Positions 7,861 through 15,250 of a stretch of DNA of 64,000 bases are shown here, piece by piece. The notes under the pieces were generated by a model. That model searched no databases. It worked only from the letters and a program-made list of their open reading frames with translations, and was not told where the DNA came from. Position numbers and translations under genes: made by a program. Source of the DNA: Microbispora oryzae (lineage in GTDB: Bacteria > Actinomycetota > Actinomycetes > Streptosporangiales > Streptosporangiaceae); NCBI RefSeq assembly GCF_017896165.1, contig NZ_JAFCNB010000025.1, positions 1 through 64,000 on the forward strand. Direction: 5' to 3'. Positions within the stretch are counted from its first letter, which is position 1, and every line of letters begins with the position of its first letter.

Positions 7861-8850
7861 ATGACGCACAGGCAGCACCCCATCGGGACCGGGTTCACCG
7901 CGGCCTCGACCGCCGCCGACGTCCTCGCGGGCGTCGACCTGACCGGTGTGAACGTCGTCGTCACCGGCGGACACTCCGGGCTCGGCCTGGAGGCCACCCG
8001 GGCGCTCGCCGTCGCCGGCGCCTCGGTCACCGTGGGCTCGCGTGACCCGGACCGCGCCGCGGCCGCGCTGGCCGGGATCGAACGTGCCGAGGCCGATCGG
8101 CTGGACCTGCTCGACCCGGCGTCGATCGACGCCTTCGCGGACCGCTACGCCGGCTCGGGCCGTCCGCTTCACATCCTGATCAACAACGCCGCCCTGCCGG
8201 CCCCCGAGACGCGGGTGCTCGACGCACGCGGCTACGAGGCGCAGTTCGCGACCAACCATCTCGGTCACTTCCAGCTGACTGTGGGTCTGCTGCCCGCGCT
8301 GCGCGCCGCCCACGGCGCCCGGGTCGTGAACGTGTCGTCCGGAGCGCAGCGGATCTCCGGCATTCGCTGGGACGACCTTCACTTCACCACCGGCTACGAC
8401 GGTCAGCTCGCCTACGCCCAGTCGAAGACCGCCAACGTGCTTTTCGCCGTCGAGCTGGACCGCCGATGGGCCGAGGACGGCATCCGCGGCTACGCCGTAC
8501 ACCCGGGAGTCGTCGTCGGCACGACGCTGAACGGCTCGGCGGGCGAGGAGGGGTTGCGGGCCATGGGGCTGATCGACGAGTCCGGCCGCCCGATCATCGA
8601 TCCCGGCAGCGGCAGGAAGACCCCGCAGCAGGGGGCCGCCACCATCGTGTTCGCGGCGACCAGCCCGCTGCTCGCCGAGATCGGCGGCGTCTACCTCAAG
8701 GACAACGACATCTCTCCGCTGAACGACGACCCGGCTCCCGCCGTCCTCGGCCCCGATCTGGACATCCCCGCTGAAATCGCCCCGCACGCCATCGACCCGG
8801 GGTCCGCCCGGCGGCTATGGGAGCTGAGCGAGGAACTCGTCAAGGTCTGA
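7861..8850 (+). CDS. Short-chain dehydrogenase/reductase
   Basis: 329-residue SDR, paralogue of the one at 1878. Cofactor motif TGGHSGLG, NNAA (ILINNAALPAPE), catalytic Ser in NVSSGAQ, and YAQSKTA as YxxxK. The usual N-terminal extension is present (GFTAASTAADVLAGVDLTG). AAAGGACC precedes the ATG. It is the second gene of the aldo-keto reductase operon. The cofactor is probably NADP, as an Arg follows the second strand (GSRDPDR). Substrate unknown. Confidence 0.9.
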   Translation: MTHRQHPIGTGFTAASTAADVLAGVDLTGVNVVVTGGHSGLGLEATRALAVAGASVTVGSRDPDRAAAALAGIERAEADRLDLLDPASIDAFADRYAGSGRPLHILINNAALPAPETRVLDARGYEAQFATNHLGHFQLTVGLLPALRAAHGARVVNVSSGAQRISGIRWDDLHFTTGYDGQLAYAQSKTANVLFAVELDRRWAEDGIRGYAVHPGVVVGTTLNGSAGEEGLRAMGLIDESGRPIIDPGSGRKTPQQGAATIVFAATSPLLAEIGGVYLKDNDISPLNDDPAPAVLGPDLDIPAEIAPHAIDPGSARRLWELSEELVKV

Positions 8851-8864
8851 TCTCGCGTCAGGCG

Positions 8865-9191
8865 TCAGTCCGCGGGGATCGTGAACGGCGTGGCGGAGAC
8901 CACGGCCGCGACCGGGACGGGGCCGTAGACGTGCGGGAACGCCTCGGTCATCCCCTCGGGCACCTCGAACCTGACCGGGCAGCCCAGCCGCGTCTCGTCG
9001 ATCTCCAGCAGCACCAGGGGATCGGCGACGTCGCGGTAGAAGCGGCCGGCCACGCCGCGGGCCTGCTCCAGATCGGCGGAGGCGTGAATGAACCCCTCCT
9101 CCTCCAGGCTCCGGCCCAGCGTCGACACGCGGTATTCGCCCGCCGCGCGGGCCTCGGCCCAGTCGCGGGCCAGTGTGAGGTGATAGATCAT
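8865..9191 (-). CDS. DUF952 domain protein
   Basis: 108-residue soluble protein matching the DUF952 family (MIYHLTLARDWAEA, EEEGFIHASADLEQARGVAGRFYRD, LVLLEID, FPHVYGPVP). The family resembles glutathione S-transferase-like or ART-like small folds; its function is unknown. Its ATG overlaps the TGA of the upstream TetR gene by four bases (ATGA), so the two are cotranscribed and coupled in translation. Its stop converges on the SDR stop at 8850. Confidence 0.85.
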   Translation of the reverse strand: MIYHLTLARDWAEARAAGEYRVSTLGRSLEEEGFIHASADLEQARGVAGRFYRDVADPLVLLEIDETRLGCPVRFEVPEGMTEAFPHVYGPVPVAAVVSATPFTIPAD

Positions 9192-9811
9192 GGCGCGACC
9201 TTACGGGGTGGGCCGATCGCGGCCAGCGCCCGGGCCACGACCTCGCGCGCCCGTTCCCGGGCCTGCGGCCGGGCCTCCACGACGTCCTCCAGCCACAGAC
9301 CCGACAGCAGCGTGGTGACGAACCGCACCTGCGGGTCGCCGTCGGGATAGCCGGCGCGGCGCAGGACGCCGGCGACGATGGTGGCGCACCCGTCGGTCCA
9401 GGCGCGGGCGATGCTCTGCAGCGCCTGGTCGCGTCCCGCCTGCAGATACAGCTCCCACAGGCCGAGCTGCCGGGGCCGGTCGAAGGCGTACGCCTCGGCC
9501 AGGGTGTCGGCGAGCCGGCCGGGGGCCGCCTCCGCAAGGCAGGCGCGCATCTGGGCCAGCTCCCGGCTCACCAGCAGCGCGAACGCCTGGGCCAGCAGGT
9601 CGTCGCGGCAGGAGAAGTAGTACGAGGTGGCGGCCAGGGGGAGGGCGGCCCGCTGGGCGACGGCGCGATGGGTGACCGCGGCGAAGCCGCCCTCGCCCAT
9701 CAGTTCCACCGCGGCGTCGAGCAGCGCCTCCCGGCGGCGTACGGCCCGCTGCTGGGGCCGCCGGCCCGAGACGCCCCGCTCCCGCACCGCGGTTCTGCCG
9801 TCAGCCTGCAC
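9188..9811 (-). CDS. TetR-family regulator
   Basis: 207 residues. The N-terminal helix-turn-helix (ALLDAAVELMGEGGFAAVTHRAVAQRAALPLAATSYYFSCRDDLLAQAF, about residues 28-75) is followed by a helical ligand-binding domain. ATYYF/SYYF at the recognition helix is typical of the BetI-like group. It is first in a two-gene unit with DUF952. Its target is unknown; the TetR-type operator in front of the aldo-keto reductase is 2.5 kb away and could be its site, but so could its own promoter. The gap to the SMR gene (9812-9947) holds nothing recognisable. Confidence 0.85.
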   Translation of the reverse strand: MQADGRTAVRERGVSGRRPQQRAVRRREALLDAAVELMGEGGFAAVTHRAVAQRAALPLAATSYYFSCRDDLLAQAFALLVSRELAQMRACLAEAAPGRLADTLAEAYAFDRPRQLGLWELYLQAGRDQALQSIARAWTDGCATIVAGVLRRAGYPDGDPQVRFVTTLLSGLWLEDVVEARPQARERAREVVARALAAIGPPRKVAP

Positions 9812-9947
9812 GCCTCGTTCCCCTGCTCATCCGTCGATCCGTCAGCCGTCGCCGTTGGGACGCCCGCCGCCCGCACGCGGAGGGCGTCGTGCGGACCACC
9901 TTGGAGCCGTACCGGCCCGGCGTCAAACGATCACATCGCGGCCGTCG

Positions 9948-10271
9948 TCAGTGCGCGCCCGCGATGTTGAGGACGACCACGCCACAGATGATCAGTGCGA
10001 TCCCGGCGGCCTTTGTAAGGTTCATGGCCTCCCCGAGATACATCGTCCCGATCACCGCGATCGCCGCCGTCCCGGTGCCCGCCCACACCGCGTAGGCCAC
10101 GCCCACGGGCATCTTCAGCTTGAGCGCCCAGGCCAGCAGGACGAAGGAGGCGAGGTATCCCACCGCGACGACGACCGACCAGCCGGGGCGGCTGAGCCCG
10201 TCGCTCAGCTTGAGGGCGGACGTGGCCAGGACCTCCGAGGCGATCGCGGCGACGAGCAGGACCCATGCCAT
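9948..10271 (-). CDS. SMR-family multidrug efflux protein
   Basis: 107-residue, four-helix membrane protein of the EmrE/QacE family. The essential membrane Glu is residue 13 (AWVLLVAAIASEVLATSALKLS). Helices 2-4 and the GTAAIAVIGTMYLGE signature are in place. It works as an antiparallel dimer and exports cationic compounds by proton antiport (family knowledge). ATG at 10271 follows AGGGGG and gives the standard family length; the upstream in-frame start at 10304 would add a non-homologous lead. It is divergent from the radical SAM gene. Confidence 0.92.
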   Translation of the reverse strand: MAWVLLVAAIASEVLATSALKLSDGLSRPGWSVVVAVGYLASFVLLAWALKLKMPVGVAYAVWAGTGTAAIAVIGTMYLGEAMNLTKAAGIALIICGVVVLNIAGAH

Positions 10272-10381
10272 GGAAAACCCCCTGAAGCTGAACGCGCGTA
10301 CCACTTTATCCCACGCCGGTGACCTGGGCGTTCCCTTGGAATGCTTGGCGTGGGGGTCGAATGCGTGTTCTACTGAACTTC

Positions 10382-11410
10382 ATGCGTCGCGACGCCTCCT
10401 CCGCCTCGGGAGCCGGCACTCCGGCACGGCATCCGGTGCAGCAGTCGCTGCTCGACCAGAGCCCCAGCCGCCCGCGGATCGAACGGCAGGCGGTCACCCG
10501 GACGTTCGACGGCGTGACCTGCTACGAGGTGCCGGCTCGGACCGCGGTCGAGGCGGTGCCCGCGGCGGCCGGGCTGCCCTACCGGTGGGCGGCGAGTCCC
10601 TACCGCGGCTGCGCGGCCGGCTGCCGCCACTGCGCCGCCCGGCGTGGCCACCGTTATCTCGGTCTCGATCCCGTCAGCGACTTCGCGACCCGGATCGTCG
10701 TGAAGACCACGCTCGCCGACCGGCTGCGCCGGGAGCTCGCCTCGCCGCGCTGGGCCGGCGACCCCGTCGTCCTGGGGCTGACCGGGGACTGCTACCAGCC
10801 GGCCGAGGAGACCTACCGGCTGATGCCGGCGATCGTGCGGGCGTTCGCGGACGCCGGCAACCCCTTCACCGTGCTCACCAGGAGCCCGCTCGTGCTGCGC
10901 GACCTCGACCTGTTGCGCGAGGCCGCGAAGGTGACGCAGGTAGGCGCCCTGGTACCGGTGGGGTTCGTCGACGATCGGATCCGCCGGGCCGTCGAGCCCG
11001 CCGCGGCGTCCCCGCAGCGGCGGCTGGAGATCTGCGCCGCGCTCAACGACGCCGGCATCTCCTGTGGCGTGCTGATGGCGCCGATACTGCCGCTGATCAC
11101 CGACTCGGGCGACCACCTGCGGGCGACCGTGCGGCGGGCCGCCGAGGCGGGGGCGGTGAGCGTCACGCCCGCCGTGCTTCGCCTGCCCGCCGGGGCCCGG
11201 GAGTCCTACCTCGCGTGGCTCGAGCGCGAGCACCCCGGTCTGGTGCCGCGCTACCAGACGCTGTACGGCAACGGGCAGCTGGCCGAGGAGGGATACCGGG
11301 GGCGGATCGCCGCCCAGGTGGCCACCCTCTGTGAGACGTACGGGATCGGCCGTTCCGCCCGGCGGTGGCGCCGCAGGCGCTCCCCGGACCGGCAGCTCGC
11401 CCTGGTGTGA
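10382..11410 (+). CDS. Rv2578c-type radical SAM protein
   Basis: About 342 residues, homologous along its length to the actinobacterial Rv2578c family (compare LPYRWAASPYRGCAAGCRHC and LVPRYQTLYG). The [4Fe-4S] ligands are CxxxCxxC near residues 75-82. The family normally has CxYCFAR; here it is CRHCAAR, a divergent form. The ATG at 10382 matches the family N-terminus (MR-, QQSLLDQ), and TCTACT seven bases before it suggests a leaderless start; ATGs at 10361 and 10319 are alternatives. The reaction is unknown; the family is remotely related to spore photoproduct lyase. Confidence 0.85.
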   Translation: MRRDASSASGAGTPARHPVQQSLLDQSPSRPRIERQAVTRTFDGVTCYEVPARTAVEAVPAAAGLPYRWAASPYRGCAAGCRHCAARRGHRYLGLDPVSDFATRIVVKTTLADRLRRELASPRWAGDPVVLGLTGDCYQPAEETYRLMPAIVRAFADAGNPFTVLTRSPLVLRDLDLLREAAKVTQVGALVPVGFVDDRIRRAVEPAAASPQRRLEICAALNDAGISCGVLMAPILPLITDSGDHLRATVRRAAEAGAVSVTPAVLRLPAGARESYLAWLEREHPGLVPRYQTLYGNGQLAEEGYRGRIAAQVATLCETYGIGRSARRWRRRRSPDRQLALV

Positions 11411-11484
11411 CCCCTTCGCCGTCCCCCGGTGCGAGCCGGACCGGCCGGCGGGAAAATCAGTCGATGACGGCGGCATCGCACCGC

Positions 11485-11490
11485 TAGCGT
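11485..11490 (+). promoter_or_regulatory. -10 element of a leaderless promoter (PhyH gene)
   Basis: TAGCGT followed by six bases and the GTG start at 11497; no ribosome-binding site is present. Identical in sequence and spacing to the element at 1866. Confidence 0.5.
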
Positions 11491-11496
11491 GCGTTT

Positions 11497-12237
11497 GTGC
11501 CCGTGTTCAGCGACATCGATATCGACAGGTTCGTCCGAGACGGGTTCCTCAAGCTGGAGGAGGCGTTCCCCCGCGAGACCGGCGACCGGATCAGAGACCT
11601 GCTCTGGGAGCAGATCGGCCTGTCCCCCGACCGGCCCGTCGTCTGGGCGGCCGACCACACCGGGCAGGGGCCGTTCGGCGAGGCCATCGGCAGCCCGCGC
11701 CTGGCCGAGGCGTTCGACCAGCTCGCGGGGGCGGGAGGCTGGGTGCCGCGCGGCACCGTCGGCATGGCGCCGATCCGGTTTCCCAGTGAGGACGACTCGG
11801 GCGACACCGGGTGGCACATCGACCAGAACGACCCCGGGCCGGGCGGCGCCTGGGGTGTCGTCACGGCCCACCCCCGCACGATGCTCCTGCTGCTCCTCTA
11901 CTCCGAGGTCGGGCCGGGCGACGCTCCGACCCGCATCCGGGTCGGGTCGCATCTGGACGCCGCCCGCGTGCTCGAACCCTATGGTGAGGCGGGGGTGGAG
12001 TTCTTCGCGTCGGGACCGCTGCTGGACGAGGCGAGCGCCCACCGTCCCGTCGCCTACGCGACCGGGCTCCCGGGCGACGCCTACCTGTGCCACCCGTTCC
12101 TGATCCACGCCGCGCAGCGGCATCGGGGTTCCCGGCCGCGTTTCATGTCGCAAATGCCGGTCTTCCTGTCCCGGCCGCTCCGGCCGGACAACCCGGCGCC
12201 GCTGGGCCGCGCGCTGCGGGCCGCACCCGCGGGGTGA
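11497..12237 (+). CDS. Phytanoyl-CoA dioxygenase-family oxygenase
   Basis: 246-residue Fe(II)/2-oxoglutarate oxygenase. The metal triad is visible as HxD in WHIDQND (about residue 107) and a distal His in PFLIHAAQRHRG, followed by the 2-oxoglutarate-binding Arg (SRPRFMSQ). The N-terminal FVRDGFLKLEEAFPRETGDRIRDLLWE is typical of PhyH proteins. The substrate cannot be told; relatives hydroxylate small acids or secondary metabolites. Start is GTG with a leaderless -10. It is convergent with the ArsR-like gene, with a hairpin between them. Confidence 0.87.
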   Translation: MPVFSDIDIDRFVRDGFLKLEEAFPRETGDRIRDLLWEQIGLSPDRPVVWAADHTGQGPFGEAIGSPRLAEAFDQLAGAGGWVPRGTVGMAPIRFPSEDDSGDTGWHIDQNDPGPGGAWGVVTAHPRTMLLLLLYSEVGPGDAPTRIRVGSHLDAARVLEPYGEAGVEFFASGPLLDEASAHRPVAYATGLPGDAYLCHPFLIHAAQRHRGSRPRFMSQMPVFLSRPLRPDNPAPLGRALRAAPAG

Positions 12238-12241
12238 CCCG

Positions 12242-12269
12242 GCCGCCCGGCGCGGGGCGCGCGGGCGGC
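12242..12269. terminator. GC-rich hairpin between convergent genes
   Basis: Arms GCCGCCCG (12242-12249) and CGGGCGGC (12262-12269) lie between the stops of the PhyH and ArsR-like genes. There is no T-run, as is usual for actinobacterial terminators. Confidence 0.5.
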
Positions 12270-12276
12270 GAGACCG

Positions 12277-12912
12277 TCAGGCCCCGGCGGGCCCCGGAAG
12301 GGTTCCGGGGCCGTTCCCTGCGACGGCGTCGTCACGGGGGACGCTGGGGTGGACGGCCACCACCAGGCGGTGCTCACGCCCGCCCTCGGCCGTCTCGTCG
12401 TGATATTTGGACACGAGCGCGGTGATCGCCGCGGTGAGCTCCTCGGCGAACGCGGCCCGGGTGGCCGCCGAGGCGAAGCACACCTGGCCGTCGATCGCGA
12501 ACGTGGCCACCTTCTTGCGGGCCCGTTCGGCTCCCGTGATGAGCGCGCCCACGTCCCTGACCAGCTGCGCCGCCACGGCCAGCAGCCAGCGCGCCGACAG
12601 CCGGTCGGGCGAGTTCGCCGGATTCGGCGCGACGGCCGCCAGCGCCACCGGGGAGATCACGAACGATGAGGCCGCCGCCCGCATCACCCGCTCGGTGACG
12701 TTGCCCTTCCGGCGTTCCTCCACCAGTTCCACCAGGCCGTGGCGCTCCAGCGCCCGCAGGTGGTAGTTCACCTTCTGCCGCGGCAGGCCCACCTTGGCCG
12801 CGAGCATCGTCGCGGACCCAGGCTCCGCCAGCTCCGCGAGCAACCGCGCCCGAACCGGGTCAAGCGACACCTCGGCCGCCGCCGGATCCTCGATCACCGC
12901 CACGTCTACCAT
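12277..12912 (-). CDS. ArsR-like winged-helix regulator with C-terminal domain
   Basis: 211 residues. A winged helix (about 15-70: PVRARLLAELAEPGSATMLAAKVGLPRQKVNYHLRALERHGLVELVEERRKG) is followed by a 130-residue domain of the kind found in HTH_20 regulators (VTERVMRAAASSFVISPVAL, ARKKVATFAIDGQVCFASAATRAAFAEEL). Start is at 12912. The palindrome at 12930-12945 just upstream is its likely own operator. The target is unknown; the divergent small membrane gene at 13066 is a candidate. Confidence 0.8.
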   Translation of the reverse strand: MVDVAVIEDPAAAEVSLDPVRARLLAELAEPGSATMLAAKVGLPRQKVNYHLRALERHGLVELVEERRKGNVTERVMRAAASSFVISPVALAAVAPNPANSPDRLSARWLLAVAAQLVRDVGALITGAERARKKVATFAIDGQVCFASAATRAAFAEELTAAITALVSKYHDETAEGGREHRLVVAVHPSVPRDDAVAGNGPGTLPGPAGA

Positions 12913-12929
12913 GTGCCCAGCATGCCTCC

Positions 12930-12947
12930 GACAATTAATATTGTCAA
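12930..12947 (-). promoter_or_regulatory. Operator palindrome and -35 of the ArsR-like gene
   Basis: GACAAT and ATTGTC arms (12930-12935, 12940-12945) flank TAAT. On the minus strand TTGACA at 12947-12942 is a perfect -35 hexamer overlapping one arm, which suits autorepression. Confidence 0.5.
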
Positions 12948-13065
12948 TGCCAATTCACTTGTCGGAATCGAGGCGTCCGATGCCGGAGGAGGCGTTCAGG
13001 GAGGATCTCATTCTGTCAGGGACGGTGAGCGCCCGGTTGGCCGGGCTCCAGGAGGTGGCGATAAC

Positions 13066-13254
13066 GTGGGCGCCATGTTTCACCGCAAGCCGATCGAGGA
13101 GCGCATCGCCGAGCGGGTGGCCAAGCGCCCGCCCCTCAAAGAGGGCAAGCACTTCGAGCACCGGCCCGCGCTCATCGTGTTCTGCGTGGTCCTCGCGGTG
13201 GTGGTGTTGAAGATCGTCGGCGCGTTCGCGCTCATGAAGTGGGGCCTCAAATAG
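13066..13254 (+). CDS. Small single-pass membrane protein
   Basis: About 62 residues (59 if it begins at the ATG at 13075). A charged N-terminus (FHRKPIEERIAERVAKRPPLKEG) is followed by one hydrophobic helix (ALIVFCVVLAVVVLKIVGAFALMKW). I prefer the GTG at 13066 because AGGAGG at 13050-13055 is correctly spaced for it and too far from 13075. No family recognised. It ends 61 bp before a strong terminator and converges on the L,D-transpeptidase gene. Confidence 0.6.
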   Translation: MGAMFHRKPIEERIAERVAKRPPLKEGKHFEHRPALIVFCVVLAVVVLKIVGAFALMKWGLK

Positions 13255-13315
13255 CGGGGGGCCGTGACGCCGCCCAGGCACGACACCGCGCAACGGCCGC
13301 AGCAGGGCTCGCTTC

Positions 13316-13351
13316 GTGGCCGGGCGGCGGATCCGTCCGCGGCCCGGCCAC
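13316..13351. terminator. Strong hairpin, bidirectional terminator
   Basis: A 16-bp stem with one mismatch and a TCCG loop (arms 13316-13331 and 13336-13351), directly after the L,D-transpeptidase stop and between convergent genes. No T-run. Confidence 0.7.
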
Positions 13352-13357
13352 GCGCGC

Positions 13358-14563
13358 TCAGCTCTCCAGCGCGCTGCCCTTCTTCCACTGCTTGAACGGC
13401 AGCTGCCAAAAACCCCAGCCGTTGTTCCACTCCAGGATGCGGGTGGTCCCGACGATCTTCACGACGTCGCCCCGGTGGAAGTGGTCGTAGAACCACTTCG
13501 CCTGGTCGGGACGCGCGTTCACGCAGCCGTGACTGACGTTGGCGCGTCCCTGCGAGCCGACCGACCACGGCGCGCTGTGGACGTACTCGCCGCTGTTGGA
13601 GATGCGCACGGCGTGGTTGACGATCTCCTTGTAGTAGCCGGGATCGCCCTCCTTCTTCCCGGGCGAGATCATCGTGACGGGATTACCGCGTTCCATGGTC
13701 AGGTGAATGCCGGTGGTGGTGGTGTACTCGCGGGTGGTCGCCATTCCCGCGCTGATCCTCATCGTCTGCACGGTCTTGCCGTCGCGCTTCACGACCATCA
13801 TGTGGGTCTTGGTGTTGACCGTGCTCAGCCAGGCGGCGCCGACGTTGATCGTGGTCGAGTGGTCTTCGGTGCCGTACATGTCGCGCCCGCCGTGGACGCC
13901 CTCCAGGTGGGCGAGGAACTGCACCTTCTGGTGCGCCGGCCAGTACTTGGAGGTGCGGTAGATGACCAGCTTGTCGTTGATCCAGCGCCAGGCGCCGGAC
14001 ACCGGCTTCTCGGCCTTGATCTCCAGCGCCTGCTCCACGGCGGCCTTGTCGGAGACCGGCTGGTTGAACGTCACCATGATCGGCATCCCGACCCCGACGG
14101 TCTCCCCCTTGACGCCGGGCGTCACGTCCGCGACCTTGAGCGGGATCTTCGGAGTCAGCGTGCTGAAGGCACTGGAGACCGTCGCGGGACCGCCCGGGCC
14201 GCTGGCCTCGGCCGACACGGTGTATTTGCTGGAGGGCTTCAGCGGGTTCTTCGAGGTCCACTTGGTGTGCTCGGAGTTGAACTCGCCCTCGAGCTGCTCG
14301 CCGTCCGCCTCGACCGTGACCTGGCTCAGGGAGCCGCCCGCGGCGGTCACGACAACGGTCTTGTCCGGCCGCACCTTGGCGCTGTCCTTGGCGGGGCTGA
14401 TCTTGATGACCGGCGCGGGTGTCGCGGGTTTCCCCTCCCCGGCGCCGCCGTTCCCCGTGGTCCCCGATGGGCCGGACCCGCCGGAGCATGCCGACAGCGC
14501 CGCGGCCATGACCACGGCGAGTCCAGCGATCGGCATTCTCGAACGAGTGTCAGTCCTCAGCAC
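13358..14563 (-). CDS. L,D-transpeptidase lipoprotein (YkuD, Ig-like front)
   Basis: 401-residue exported lipoprotein that makes 3-3 cross-links in peptidoglycan. The signal peptide ends in lipobox LSAC (Cys26). Two Ig-like domains cover about 50-240 (VIKISPAKDSAKVRPDKTVVVT; LKVADVTPGVKGETVGVGMPIMVTFNQPVSD). The YkuD catalytic domain is about 243-375 with H329 (EYVHSAPW), and H345/C347 in SHGCVNARP. This is the LdtMt2-type layout. A Trp-rich tail (WNNGWGFWQLPFKQW) follows, as in relatives. Single gene; the start is the lipoprotein signal ATG. Confidence 0.95.
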   Translation of the reverse strand: MLRTDTRSRMPIAGLAVVMAAALSACSGGSGPSGTTGNGGAGEGKPATPAPVIKISPAKDSAKVRPDKTVVVTAAGGSLSQVTVEADGEQLEGEFNSEHTKWTSKNPLKPSSKYTVSAEASGPGGPATVSSAFSTLTPKIPLKVADVTPGVKGETVGVGMPIMVTFNQPVSDKAAVEQALEIKAEKPVSGAWRWINDKLVIYRTSKYWPAHQKVQFLAHLEGVHGGRDMYGTEDHSTTINVGAAWLSTVNTKTHMMVVKRDGKTVQTMRISAGMATTREYTTTTGIHLTMERGNPVTMISPGKKEGDPGYYKEIVNHAVRISNSGEYVHSAPWSVGSQGRANVSHGCVNARPDQAKWFYDHFHRGDVVKIVGTTRILEWNNGWGFWQLPFKQWKKGSALES

Positions 14564-14811
14564 AGCCTCTCCCCCATGGGCGCAAAGGGCACCGTATGAC
14601 TTTATTCGGGCTTGTCTCTTGTTTGTGCCATTTCACCAGGAGTTCCATCACGTTTCGGTTGCCCCGCGCTGTGATCCACCTAGGTTCACGGTAAAGTGCT
14701 CGTCAAATTCGATCAAGTCGACTGGTCGGAACGCCGGCGGGCGCGCGATGCCGCACCGCGACAAGCGAGATCATTCGGTTCGGATCGTGACGAAGTGCAT
14801 ATGATCGCGGC
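14564..14811. other. Intergenic region
   Basis: 248 bp between divergent genes. It is less GC-rich than its surroundings and must hold the L,D-transpeptidase promoter. Apart from TATGAT at 14800-14805 I see no clear operator or RNA structure. Confidence 0.5.
14800..14805 (+). promoter_or_regulatory. -10 element of a leaderless promoter (VOC gene)
   Basis: TATGAT, five of six matches to TATAAT, then six bases and the ATG at 14812. No ribosome-binding site. Confidence 0.55.
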
Positions 14812-15204
14812 ATGCGACTCAGCCTGGCGGCGATCGTGGTCGACGACTACGACACGGCCATCGACTTCTTCGTCCGCGCCCTCGGCTTCGAGCTGGTGGA
14901 GGACTCCCCGGCCGTGACCCACGACGGCCGCCCCAAACGGTGGGTCGTCGTACGCCCGCCGGGCGCCGAGACCGGCCTCCTGCTCGCCCGCGCGGACGGC
15001 GAGCGCCAGCGCGCCGTCATCGGCGAGCAGGTGGCCGGCCGGGTCGGGTTCTTCCTGGAGACCGGCGACTTCGACGCGGCCTACGAGCGCATGCGGACGG
15101 CGGGCGTCACGTTCCTGTCCGAGCCGCGCACCGAGCCGTACGGACGGGTGGCCGTGTTCCTCGACGTGGCCGGCAACCGCTGGGACCTGCTCGGCCCGGC
15201 GTGA
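14812..15204 (+). CDS. VOC-family (glyoxalase-like) protein
   Basis: 130 residues, two beta-alpha-beta-beta-beta modules: LAAIVVDDYDTAIDFFVRALGFELVED and VGFFLETGDFDAAYERMRTAGVTFLSEP, ending in the typical VFLDVAGNRWDLLGP. Family members are metal-dependent isomerases/dioxygenases or metal-free antibiotic-binding proteins; the first-module His of glyoxalase I is replaced, so the activity is open. Single gene, convergent with recD2. Confidence 0.88.
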   Translation: MRLSLAAIVVDDYDTAIDFFVRALGFELVEDSPAVTHDGRPKRWVVVRPPGAETGLLLARADGERQRAVIGEQVAGRVGFFLETGDFDAAYERMRTAGVTFLSEPRTEPYGRVAVFLDVAGNRWDLLGPA

Positions 15205-15250
15205 CCCCATCCGCCCGGGGACGCGTCACGGGAGGATATGCCGGGCCTGT

